A stretch of 25,389 bases of DNA from Streptomyces sp. NRRL F-6676 (GTDB taxonomy: Bacteria > Actinomycetota > Actinomycetes > Streptomycetales > Streptomycetaceae), in contig NZ_JOHS01000072.1 of the NCBI RefSeq assembly GCF_000725625.1, forward strand, positions 1 through 25,389, in the 5' to 3' direction. The first letter of the stretch is position 1, and every line of letters begins with the position of its first letter. Under the pieces are notes generated by a model, which did no database searches, had not been told where the DNA came from, and saw only the letters and a list, made by a program, of their open reading frames with translations. The position numbers were made by a program, and so were the translations under genes. Positions 1 through 5,971 of this stretch are shown in pieces.

Positions 1-1
1 G

Positions 2-85
2 CAGATCTTCCGCAGATCCCGCATCAGCCCCAACCGCATGACCGTCATCGCCAAAGCTGTCCTCACCCTGGAGAGGCAACGCTGA
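2..85 (+). CDS. C-terminal end of an unidentified protein (cut by window edge)
   Basis: The frame is open from the window edge to TGA at 83-85 and gives 27 residues ending LTLERQR. The stretch has basic and hydrophobic residues and a normal Streptomyces codon pattern, so it looks like the tail of a real protein. I do not recognise the family; a transposase or DNA-binding protein tail is possible but unproven. It converges on the truncated - strand gene that ends at 92, with only 6 bp between the two stops. Confidence 0.4.
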   Translation, partial: QIFRRSRISPNRMTVIAKAVLTLERQR

Positions 86-91
86 AAGACC

Positions 92-367
92 TCACTGGAT
101 CAGGTCGGTGTGCGGGTGCTCGGGGGAGGCCGGGCAGACGTAGAGCTGCATGTTGTCGGCGCTGCCCACTTCGACCCGCGTGGGCTGCGCGGGGTTCAGA
201 CCGGCCGGGTGGGCGGCGGCGTGGGCGGCGGCCCGGTCCTCCTGCGGCGCCCAGCCGCGCGTGCCGCCGTCCCATTCGAAGGAGGCGATGGTCAGCAGCG
301 GGACCATCTGGGCCTCGCAGACAGCGCAATACCGGCGGTACGGGTCGGTGCGGCCCCAGGGCGGCCA
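92..367 (-). pseudogene. 5'-truncated hypothetical protein (resembles a DUF1963-like tail)
   Basis: The - strand frame ends with TGA at 92-94 and stays open leftwards in the protein to about 367, where integrase-like sequence begins. The translated part includes WPPWGRTDPYRR, CAVC, an SFEWDGGTRGW stretch and a CPASPEHPHTD tail. Paired cysteines and a Trp/Gly-rich core look like a natural globular protein. An internal ATG at 307 would give 71 residues, but the in-frame sequence before it still looks like protein, so I read this as the C-terminal remnant of a gene cut by the junction at 367/368. The DUF1963 resemblance is from memory and weak. Confidence 0.5.
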
Positions 368-795
368 GCCGCATCGCCCTCCCCACCGAATGCATCAGCT
401 CCCTCAAGACCCACCGGGAACGACAGCATGAAGAACGCGAAGCTGCCGGAACAGGCTGGACAGACATCGGGCTCGTCTTCACCACCCCCACCGGTAGACC
501 TCTCGATCCCACCAACCTCACCCGCCGCTTCCGCCGTCTTCTCCACCGCGCGCAGCTCCGGACCATCCGCTTCCACGACCTCCGACACTCGACCGCGACC
601 CTGCTCCTGGAACAGGGCATCGACCTCGTCGTGATCAAGGAACTCCTCGGCCACGCCCACATCGGCGTCACCGCCGGCATCTACGCCCACGTCCGGCTCC
701 GCCTCCAGCGCCACGCCATCGACACCCTCGGCAACGCCCTCGGCCCGGGCGACAATGCCCCCGACGACCCACCCACCGCGGCCGTCGTCCGTTGA
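368..795 (+). pseudogene. 3' remnant of a tyrosine integrase (older AICE)
   Basis: From 368 the sequence aligns without net gaps to the 3' part of the integrase at 9974-11257, at a constant offset of 10462 bp, through to TGA at 793-795. The frame encodes about 141 C-terminal residues with the catalytic HDLRH box, the GHAHIGVTAG box and the Tyr nucleophile in GIYAHV. It has no start codon and lacks the N-terminal arm-binding domain, the first catalytic Arg and the Lys, so it cannot make an active enzyme. Unlike the downstream copy it keeps CAG (Gln) at 611-615, where the other copy has TAG. The left boundary at 367/368 is abrupt and fuses to an unrelated - strand gene, which points to a deletion that removed the rest of the element. 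Confidence 0.9.
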
Positions 796-796
796 C

Positions 797-818
797 GTTG
801 CCGTCAGCGTTGCCGTCA
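797..818 (+). repeat. Paired GTTGCCGTCA motifs after the integrase remnant
   Basis: GTTGCCGTCA occurs at 797-806 and again at 809-818, a 12-bp pitch, right after the integrase stop. The same pair lies after the second integrase (11259-11280), and a slightly degenerate pair lies near the other end of the element (1815-1836). They could be arm-type integrase binding sites; this is inference. Confidence 0.5.
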
Positions 819-825
819 AAAGACC

Positions 826-862
826 CTGAAGGCCCGCCGGAACCATTCCGGCGGGCCTTCAG
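826..862. terminator. Bidirectional terminator hairpin between integrase remnant and immunity gene
   Basis: A perfect 17-bp stem (826-842 with 846-862) closes on a 3-nt loop. It lies between the convergent + strand integrase remnant and the - strand immunity gene whose stop is at 896-898, so it can serve both. The second element has an unrelated but equivalent hairpin at the same place. Confidence 0.85.
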
Positions 863-895
863 TACGTCCTCAGGCAGATCAAATCCCAGCAGGGA

Positions 896-1351
896 TCAGT
901 CGACCCATCCCTGAATGTTCGACCTCGACTCGATCGAGAAATAGCCCTCGACGTTCATCCTCGAGGCGGTCTTCCTTTCGTAATGCTCCGACGCGAGGTA
1001 GAGCAACCCCTCAGCCTCCTGAGCAAACGGCGCAACGAAGCGATCGAATCCGACACCAGAACTCAGGACATCGCCGTATGCCCTTTCTCCCGCCAAGATG
1101 CACGCACATCGGGCATAAAGGAAGTGGTCGCTCGTCTGCGGCAGTTTCAAACCATTGGCAAGCGCCACTGGCACCTCCGCCAGATCCCTCCTGTCGATCC
1201 GATAGAGCGACTCCCGAAGTCGCTCAACAAATCGACTCAAGGCATCGGGCGTCATCACGCTGAGCCGCCCGGAGATCCGCTCCAGGGCAGATTCGATCTC
1301 GCTCTCATCCTGGACGGAGCTTGAGCCGATGACCTTCCAGAAATCAGTCAC
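896..1351 (-). CDS. Putative immunity protein, DUF4240-like
   Basis: This 151-residue acidic protein begins MTDFWKVI and has alternating helices with a SRFVERLRESLYRIDRRDL stretch. The MTDFW-type start and length match the DUF4240 family, which is often encoded beside polymorphic toxins as an immunity protein (family knowledge). The GTG start at 1351 has an AGGAG ribosome site about 9 nt upstream, inside the end of the toxin-tip frame, and the tip stop at 1364 is only 12 bp away. By position it should protect against the GIY-YIG nuclease tip encoded just upstream. With that tip now detached from rhs, it may persist as orphan immunity. I could not see how it is transcribed; any promoter would lie within or above the orphan tip. 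Confidence 0.7.
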   Translation of the reverse strand: MTDFWKVIGSSSVQDESEIESALERISGRLSVMTPDALSRFVERLRESLYRIDRRDLAEVPVALANGLKLPQTSDHFLYARCACILAGERAYGDVLSSGVGFDRFVAPFAQEAEGLLYLASEHYERKTASRMNVEGYFSIESRSNIQGWVD

Positions 1352-1363
1352 TTCGAGCCGCTC

Positions 1364-1711
1364 CTACCAGAGTCCGAGTTGTTCGAACTTTTCGGCATCT
1401 TGCCTTTGCTCCAAGATTTTCTTGCCCGGCGACGCAATGTCATTCGACAGATCGACTCCCTGACCGCGCAGTTCTTCCATCCGGAGATGTTCGGCAACGA
1501 ACAAATCATCATTCGTTCCGCAAACGTGCGTACAGGTCGCATCTCCGCGGCTCTTCAGGCGCCCACTGTCGATGTGATCCTGCAAGCGGTTATTGAAGTT
1601 CTTCGTCTTGCCGACATACGTCTTTCCGGGATTCAGCTGATCCTCGAACTCGTAAATCCCTTGATTCTTGTTGCAGTTATGCACAAGAACCGGCGTAGCC
1701 CCCGCCAGCAC
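1364..1711 (-). pseudogene. Orphan toxin tip: Hint C-terminus fused to GIY-YIG nuclease
   Basis: The frame encodes HTYYVLAGATPVLVHNC, the end of an intein-like Hint pretoxin domain whose VHNC motif is the autocleavage point. About 97 residues with GIY-YIG nuclease features follow: GIYEF, then TYVGKTKNFNNRLQDH with the second Tyr and catalytic Arg, then AEHLRMEEL with the likely metal-binding Glu. It should be a DNase-type toxin. The frame is closed by TAG at 1724-1726, directly at the element junction. The only in-frame start is a GTG at 1711 without a ribosome site, so the module has no delivery domain and probably is not translated. It matches the orphan C-terminal modules known from rhs and cdiA loci, but it lies beyond an inserted element. 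Confidence 0.85.
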
Positions 1712-1725
1712 ATAGTACGTGTGCT
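1701..1725 (-). repeat. Left att core repeat (Hint-coding)
   Basis: This is one of two identical 25-bp direct repeats; the other is 12503-12527. It contains AGCACA (1707-1712), a 7-bp spacer TAGTACG (1713-1719) and TGTGCT (1720-1725), so perfect 6-bp inverted arms around a 7-bp centre. That is the usual shape of a tyrosine-recombinase core site. On the - strand it encodes HTYYVLAG. To its right the sequence is AICE and unrelated to rhs; to its left is a toxin tip. Confidence 0.8.
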
Positions 1726-1740
1726 ACGCGGCCCCTCTCT

Positions 1741-1758
1741 ATCTGCGTATTCGCAGAT
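1741..1758. promoter_or_regulatory. Short perfect palindrome beside the left core
   Basis: ATCTGCG (1741-1747) and CGCAGAT (1752-1758) form a perfect 7-bp inverted repeat with a 4-nt loop, 16 bp inside the element from the left core. It could be a terminator for the - strand DUF7848-like gene or a site for an accessory recombination protein. The sequence alone does not decide. Confidence 0.4.
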
Positions 1759-1814
1759 CAGCGGCGGTTTCGGGTTCCGCTGGTGTCCGTGGTTGTGCGG
1801 GAGAATCCGTGGGT

Positions 1815-1836
1815 GTTGCCGTCGCTACTGCCGTCA
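1815..1836 (+). repeat. Degenerate paired GTTGCCGTCA-like motifs near the left end
   Basis: GTTGCCGTCG (1815-1824) and ACTGCCGTCA (1827-1836) have the same 12-bp pitch as the exact pairs after both integrase genes. They lie about 95 bp from the left core spacer, a plausible distance for arm-type integrase sites. A weaker TTGCCG follows at about 1860. Confidence 0.4.
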
Positions 1837-1891
1837 AGGGCTCGGGCCGCGCGGTCGCGTTGCCGCTGGCGTGGTGTCACCCTCGGGGACT

Positions 1892-2179
1892 TCACTGCCA
1901 TGCGCCAGGCTCGGCACGGACGAGGGCACGGACGGTCTGCTCATACAGTTCGTGGCCGCTCTGGGCGCAGTGTCCGGCGATCCAGCGGGTCAGTTCGTCC
2001 GAGGTGTGCAGTGTGCCTGACGTGGCACCGCAGCTGCGCTCTTCGCCAGTGACGCAGATCGCCTCCATGACCGGCAGCGCCAGAGGGTCGGGGACGGTGG
2101 TCACGTGGTATTCGCGGAAGCGGTAACGCCCCCGAGAGGCATCGCGTACTGGTGCGCCGGCGTTCGCAGAGTCAGGCAT
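1892..2179 (-). CDS. Small DUF7848-like hypothetical protein
   Basis: The 95-residue product has a RFREYHVTTVPDP start, a Cys pair within ICVTGEERSCGATSG and a WIAGHCAQSGHELYEQ segment. This pattern of C..C, WxxxH and a following Y/R stretch is common in small Streptomyces proteins called DUF7848, often found in mobile elements beside regulators. The function is unknown. Its start overlaps the end of the next upstream gene (2172-2546) by 8 bp, so the two are probably co-translated. It is the last - strand gene before the left end of the element. Confidence 0.65.
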   Translation of the reverse strand: MPDSANAGAPVRDASRGRYRFREYHVTTVPDPLALPVMEAICVTGEERSCGATSGTLHTSDELTRWIAGHCAQSGHELYEQTVRALVRAEPGAWQ

Positions 2180-2546
2180 CCTCGGTCGCCACTTCCTGAT
2201 CCGGGATGCGCTGTCCGCGCGATTCCGCCACCCTGAGCACGTCCGCCAGAGCTTCTGTCAACCGGCGGGCCAACCAGCGACATTCGGTCGCCGACAGGGC
2301 TTTCGCGCCAGGTTCCGTGGCATCGCGGGCGTACTCCAGCAGTTCCTGGCCCATGCTGAGCTGTACCGTCTCAATGCTGTCGGCGAGGGCGGAGAGGTAG
2401 CCCCGGCCATCGGTGCTCAGGTAGCAGGGCTTCCCCTCCGGGCTGGTCCACGGCAGTAAGCGGGGACCTCCCCCGCCCGACGAGGCGTCATACAGCTCTC
2501 TGCGACGCATACGGTCGGCATCGCTCCTGGGCTGGCTCACTGGCAC
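2172..2546 (-). CDS. Hypothetical AICE protein, 124 residues
   Basis: The product has a basic N-terminus (RMRRRELYDASSGGGGPRLL), a WTSPEGKPCYLSTDGRGYL segment and a helical C-terminal half with SATECRWLARRLTEAL. I know similar short proteins from Streptomyces elements, where they lie downstream of an XRE regulator, but no function is established. The GTG start at 2546 has only a G-rich stretch close before it; a GTG at 2540 is an alternative. It sits between the XRE/TPR regulator and the DUF7848-like gene on the same strand. Confidence 0.65.
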   Translation of the reverse strand: MPVSQPRSDADRMRRRELYDASSGGGGPRLLPWTSPEGKPCYLSTDGRGYLSALADSIETVQLSMGQELLEYARDATEPGAKALSATECRWLARRLTEALADVLRVAESRGQRIPDQEVATEDA

Positions 2547-2647
2547 CCCCGGCCTGGGTCACTGATGGTGGACACACCGACCGTAGGCACTGACTGATCG
2601 TCACCCCAGCCAGGAGTCATGGCAGTTCGCGACTCTTGGTTCACAAA

Positions 2648-2666
2648 CTGCCACGCTGCGTGGCAG
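2648..2666. terminator. Hairpin at the 3' end of the XRE/TPR regulator
   Basis: CTGCCACGC and GCGTGGCAG form a perfect 9-bp inverted repeat around one base, immediately after the regulator's stop codon (2667-2669 on the - strand). The effective loop would be about 5 nt. There is no strong U tail on the - strand, so it may be a weak terminator, or it could be a protein-binding site in front of the next gene. Confidence 0.5.
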
Positions 2667-3914
2667 CTACCCGACGACGCCCAGGTAGTCGGCCATTTCG
2701 CGCATCTCCGTCGTGAGGGTGCGCTTGCGCTTGCCCAGGATCTCCTGCATGGTCTCGGCGGCCCCGTTCTGGTGCCGCAGCCACTGCGGGGCGGCTTCCC
2801 TGGCGCGGGTCAACTCGTCCATGGCGGCGGACAGGTCGCCGGTCCGGGTGTGGGCGCGCGCCACATCGAGGGTGAAGCGGTTCCCGTCGTTGGTGCTGGG
2901 CCTGCCCAAGCGCCTCCACGCCTTGGGCGACAACTCCTCCTGCTCGCCTGCCTTGCGCACCACCGCGCGGGCGTCGCCGATGACCAGGGAGTCTTCAAGT
3001 GCCTTGACCGCGACGGTGACCGGCCCGAAGACGGACCAGTGCCGGGAAACATTGCGATGCGCTGTCCCGACAGCGGTTGCCGCGACCCGGGCGGCCTGAC
3101 GGTACGCCTTCGCCTCGTCGGGCCGGTTGTTCCTCGCGGCTGCTGCGGCGGCCTCCATCGCCAGGCCGCCCCACACCGCGTAGTGGTCCGGCTCGGCGCC
3201 GGTGATCTTCGGCTCCACCGCGTCCATGCTCCGGGCAGCGACCTGTTCCGCCTCGTCCAAGCGGCCCTGGCGCACCAGCAGCCAGCACATGCAGCCGACA
3301 CCGGAGCCCGCCGCAAGCATGTCTCCGGCCTGACGGGCATCCATGATGGCGCCGCGCACAGCGGCGTACGCGATGTCGTACTGCCGTACCTGGGTGAGGT
3401 AGGTGCCGGCCAGACGCAGCGCCTCGGCGCGGGCCAACAGTGCCTGCCGGTGCTCGTCCCCGCCGTCGTAGTAGGCAACGGCTTGTGCCGCATCACGCAA
3501 CAAGACCGGCAGTTGAGCCGCGACGCTCTTGTAGCTGTCCGAGAAGTACAGCACCCGTGCGTCTTGCAGCGTCCGCCGGAAGGTACGCAGGTTCGGCTCC
3601 TCGGCCACGGATTCGGCGTCCTGGTCCACGAGCCCGACGGCCGGGGTGAGGACGGCGCGGAGCTGGATCAGGTTGACCCGGTTCGGCTCCTCGGTCCGCC
3701 CGACGGGCTCCGGGGCATCGGACGCCATCAACGCGGCCGTGGTCACCCCCAGCGCGCGGGCGAGCGTGTGCAGGGTCTCCATGCGGAGAGTGCCGCCCTG
3801 CTCAGCCTTGCGAACCGTGCCCGGCGATACACCTGCGGCATGAGCCAGTTCCTCCTGGCTCATCCCCGCGCGACGCCGGTACCTGCGGACGTTGTCGGCC
3901 AGCTCCGTAATCAT
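2667..3914 (-). CDS. XRE-family regulator with TPR-like C-terminal domain
   Basis: The 415-residue protein starts with a classic XRE helix-turn-helix at about residues 4-60 (MSQEELAHAAGVSPGTVRKAEQ). A long all-helical region rich in Ala, Arg and short repeated helices follows, from about 100 to 400 (e.g. ALLARAEALRLAGTYL), resembling tetratricopeptide-type sensing domains. Such proteins are usually repressors or activators controlled by a small molecule or peptide. ATG 3914 is chosen because a GGGAGG ribosome site lies about 10 nt upstream; the longer GTG start at 3932 would overlap that site. It probably governs this left-end operon and may control element transfer or cargo, but no target site is evident. 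Confidence 0.85.
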   Translation of the reverse strand: MITELADNVRRYRRRAGMSQEELAHAAGVSPGTVRKAEQGGTLRMETLHTLARALGVTTAALMASDAPEPVGRTEEPNRVNLIQLRAVLTPAVGLVDQDAESVAEEPNLRTFRRTLQDARVLYFSDSYKSVAAQLPVLLRDAAQAVAYYDGGDEHRQALLARAEALRLAGTYLTQVRQYDIAYAAVRGAIMDARQAGDMLAAGSGVGCMCWLLVRQGRLDEAEQVAARSMDAVEPKITGAEPDHYAVWGGLAMEAAAAAARNNRPDEAKAYRQAARVAATAVGTAHRNVSRHWSVFGPVTVAVKALEDSLVIGDARAVVRKAGEQEELSPKAWRRLGRPSTNDGNRFTLDVARAHTRTGDLSAAMDELTRAREAAPQWLRHQNGAAETMQEILGKRKRTLTTEMREMADYLGVVG

Positions 3915-4042
3915 CAACTCACCACCTCCCACTCCACGGTACGCCCGGCCGACACATCACCCGGGGACGATCCGGCACACACCCACCCACAGGAGTGCCC
4001 CACCACCTGGCGAGCCGGAACACAGGCAGCATCCGGGCCTGA

Positions 4043-4198
4043 GCGGGAGGGGGTCCCTCGTCGGTCGGCAGCTTCGCCGTACCAGGGTTCCCCGGGGGCC
4101 GCCAAGGCTCACACCGTGACGCATGCGCTCGGCCTTGGCGGCCCCCGGGGGTTCCTGGTACGCCTCCGGTGACCGGTCGGCGAGGGACCCCCTCCCGC
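4043..4198. repeat. Long imperfect inverted repeat (~70-bp arms)
   Basis: The outer arms 4043-4060 and 4181-4198 are perfect 18-bp inverted copies. The inner arms 4079-4108 and 4132-4161 match at 27 of 30 positions around a 23-nt loop. The stretches between inner and outer arms pair only partly. The whole can fold into one tall cruciform or RNA hairpin. Confidence 0.85.
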
Positions 4199-4317
4199 GA
4201 CCCCGACCCCACACCACGACGAAGCCGCACCCGCAAGTCGACCCCCTGCCCCTCAGAGAGAGGGCCGGGGTCTGGGGCAGGGCCCCAGGATGGTTCGCTG
4301 TGCTGGCTGTTGCGCGC

Positions 4318-4382
4318 CCGGCCCTGCGGGGCCGTCGCCAGCGGGGCGGAGACAGGAGCGGGCGGCGGCCCCGCAGGGCCGG
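4318..4382. repeat. Perfect 17-bp inverted repeat
   Basis: The arms 4318-4334 and 4366-4382 are exact inverted copies around a 31-nt loop. With a one-base bulge the pairing extends into GCGCGC at 4312-4317 and 4384-4389. It is part of the non-coding region upstream of the GntR gene's 3' end. Confidence 0.85.
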
Positions 4383-4471
4383 AGCGCGCGCGGGCCGCGC
4401 CAGCGGACCGCCTTGATCAAGTAAAGAAACTCTGAACAGCTCACCCACTGGTCAAGCTGCCCGGCCGATGG

Positions 4472-5341
4472 TCAGGGTCGCCGCTGCCTGCGCTTCTTCG
4501 ATTCGGCCAGTGCGGTTTCCAGCTTCTCGCTCGGCGACACGTCCGGCTTGGCGTCATCGCCATGGAGAGGCGGCAGGAATAGGCCGCGTCGGCTCTTCTC
4601 TCGCTTGACCTTCCTGCGCTCGTTGAAGAGCCGCTGGTGCTCCTCGCGGACCGTGGCCCATCGCTGGTCCAGCTCCGCTTCTCGTTCCAGCAGCTCGTCA
4701 TCGCTGAGGTCGGCGAACTCGGTGGCGGCTGAGCGGGCCTCTCGGTCGATCTCCTCCCTCAGCAGGTAGTTCGTGATGGGACTGTGGTGCTTGTCCGGCT
4801 CCGGTTCCTGGCGTACGAAGACGCCGCGCCCCTTGACCGCGTACACAAGCCCTGCCTGCTTGAGCCTCCGGTAGGCGTTCTGGGCGGTGGAGTTGGCGAC
4901 TTGGAACCGCTCTTGGATCTCGCGGGCCGGGGGCAGCTGCGAGCCGGGAGGGTAGACGCCCTCCACGATCTCTCGGTGGAGGGTGTCGGCCACCTGAACG
5001 TACGGCGGCCGGCCGTCTTCGTTACGGATGGCATCGACCGGCCAGTCCGGCTCTCCGGTTCCAGCTTCGCCGTGCTCACTGTCGGTCGGCTCGGCGCTTC
5101 CGTTCGCGGACATGCTGACGAAGCTGCCCCGGCCGAGCTGGGAATGGACCAACCCTTCCTGCTTGAGGACCCGCAGAGCGTTTTGAACAGTGGAGCTGGA
5201 GACACCGAACCTCTCCCCCAGCACGTTGGCCGAGGGCAGGCGCTCACCGGGGCGGAACTCGCCGTTCAGGATCGCGTCCCGTAGAGCTTCGGCGGCCTGG
5301 AGATACGGCGGCCGGGGGTCCTCGTCCAAGGGCAGGGTCAT
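4472..5341 (-). CDS. Tandem-domain GntR-family regulator (KorSA-like position)
   Basis: The 289-residue protein has two separate GntR winged helix-turn-helix domains, at about residues 10-75 and 111-176. Each has the PPY.Q...LR..I..G...PG..LP pattern and ends in GRG.FV. A charged, probably coiled-coil tail follows (LSDDELLEREAEL to KKRRQRRP). GntR regulators in this position (KorSA in pSAM2) repress the pra-type activator gene and hence replication and transfer. It is divergent from the Pra-like gene at 5519, with palindromes between them. ATG 5341 is chosen because the first DNA-binding domain begins right after it; an upstream in-frame extension to 5410 has no family-like sequence. The doubled DNA-binding domain is unusual for the family. 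Confidence 0.85.
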   Translation of the reverse strand: MTLPLDEDPRPPYLQAAEALRDAILNGEFRPGERLPSANVLGERFGVSSSTVQNALRVLKQEGLVHSQLGRGSFVSMSANGSAEPTDSEHGEAGTGEPDWPVDAIRNEDGRPPYVQVADTLHREIVEGVYPPGSQLPPAREIQERFQVANSTAQNAYRRLKQAGLVYAVKGRGVFVRQEPEPDKHHSPITNYLLREEIDREARSAATEFADLSDDELLEREAELDQRWATVREEHQRLFNERRKVKREKSRRGLFLPPLHGDDAKPDVSPSEKLETALAESKKRRQRRP

Positions 5342-5417
5342 GCCCCCACGGTATCGCCGGCAGCCCGTAGCGCTACAGGCACATCCACGTGATACCCATC
5401 TGCCGCCCACTACACCT

Positions 5418-5475
5418 CATCGATGCCACAAGCTAATCGCTCTTGCAAGATGAGCGATCTTCTCCTTATGCTCAT
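5418..5475. promoter_or_regulatory. Nested palindromes in the GntR/Pra-like divergent intergenic region
   Basis: TCTTGCAAGA (5441-5450) is a perfect 10-bp palindrome lying inside the inverted pair ATCGCTC (5436-5442) and GAGCGAT (5452-5458). CATCGATG (5418-5425) is another palindrome, and ATGAGC (5450-5455) pairs with GCTCAT (5470-5475). The 177-bp gap must hold the promoters of both divergent genes, so these are good operator candidates for the GntR regulator. Confidence 0.55.
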
Positions 5476-5518
5476 GGCGAGTCGATCAAGCGGCTCCAAC
5501 GAACGAGGATGTGATGGC

Positions 5519-5872
5519 ATGGCCATGACTCGTATCCGTGTTGCCCTGCTGCCGTCGGCGGTCTGTATCGCGGGCACCGACCCGGTGCTGAAGATCAAGG
5601 ACCAGCAGACCGGGGAGGTCGCCACCGACCGGGAGACCGGCGCGTCGCTGTACACGGTGACGGTGATGCTCATGGAGGACGGCCGGGCCGAGGTCCTGAA
5701 GATCACCGTCCCGGAGACCGGGCTGGCCACCGGGCTCAAGCCGGGTGTGATGGTGCGGCCGGTGGACCTGTTCGCGACCCCGTGGGCGCGGATCTTCAAC
5801 GGGCAGCTCTCCGACGGCGTCGCCTACCGCGCCGCCCGCCTGGAGCTGGTGACGGTGGAGGCGGCCCAGTGA
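5519..5872 (+). CDS. Pra-like small AICE protein (putative replication/excision activator)
   Basis: The 117-residue protein begins MAMTRIRVALLPSA and contains KIKDQQTGEVATDRETGASLYTV, then an acidic beta-rich part with LKITVPE, then VMVRPVDLFATPW and a C-terminal NGQLSDGVAYRAARLE. The layout (...D..TG..L..V.V......LKI.VP....G..V....L...PW...G.L.YRA..L) resembles the proteins annotated as plasmid replication, integration and excision activator (Pra of pSAM2), which sit just upstream of the Tra gene. The ATG at 5519 has AACGAGGA about 9 nt upstream. The stop overlaps the next GTG (5869). The similarity is from memory; an unrelated role is possible. Confidence 0.6.
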   Translation: MAMTRIRVALLPSAVCIAGTDPVLKIKDQQTGEVATDRETGASLYTVTVMLMEDGRAEVLKITVPETGLATGLKPGVMVRPVDLFATPWARIFNGQLSDGVAYRAARLELVTVEAAQ

Positions 5873-5970
5873 CCTCCTTCGAAAGCGCCGCGCCGGAGCG
5901 GGAGTTGTACCCGCTCCGGCCCCTTCCGGGGACCCACATGCTCCGTCTGATACACGAGAAGGAGGCCTGA
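5869..5970 (+). CDS. Tiny coupled ORF, 33 residues
   Basis: A GTG at 5869 overlaps the stop of the previous gene (GTGA) and opens a 33-codon frame ending at 5968-5970, one base before the Tra start. The product would be a small charged peptide ending RLIHEKEA. Its perfect fit between two genes and translational coupling favour a real small gene, as often seen at this spot in Streptomyces elements. It has no recognisable domain. The GAAGGAGG ribosome site of tra lies inside its last codons. Confidence 0.45.
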   Translation: MTSFESAAPERELYPLRPLPGTHMLRLIHEKEA

Positions 5971-5971
5971 C

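Larger units (their letters stand above)
368..1725. mobile_element. Right-end remnant of an older AICE with toxin/immunity cargo
   Basis: The order here is integrase 3' end, paired GTTGCCGTCA, terminator hairpin, immunity gene, toxin tip, and 25-bp core repeat. The intact element repeats this order at 10830-12527 with different immunity and toxin genes. I infer that an earlier relative of the present element entered the same Hint-coding site, brought the GIY-YIG tip, and later lost its left part by a deletion ending at 367/368. Confidence 0.7.
3915..4471. other. 557-bp hairpin-rich non-coding region; candidate single-strand origin or clt transfer locus
   Basis: No convincing gene lies between the XRE/TPR and GntR genes. 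The space holds three strong inverted repeats: a long imperfect one (4043-4198), a 9-bp one (4244-4252 with 4274-4282), and a perfect 17-bp one (4318-4334 with 4366-4382, extendable by GCGCGC arms). Rolling-circle Streptomyces plasmids carry a non-coding single-strand origin and a cis-acting transfer locus, often near the kor gene. The position beside a KorSA-like GntR regulator fits such a role. This is inference from structure and position only. Confidence 0.55.

Noticed and set aside
3957..4448. Overlapping open frames on both strands in the hairpin region
   Set aside because: They run through inverted repeats, give Arg/Pro/Gly-rich translations and lack ribosome sites; the region is better read as non-coding.
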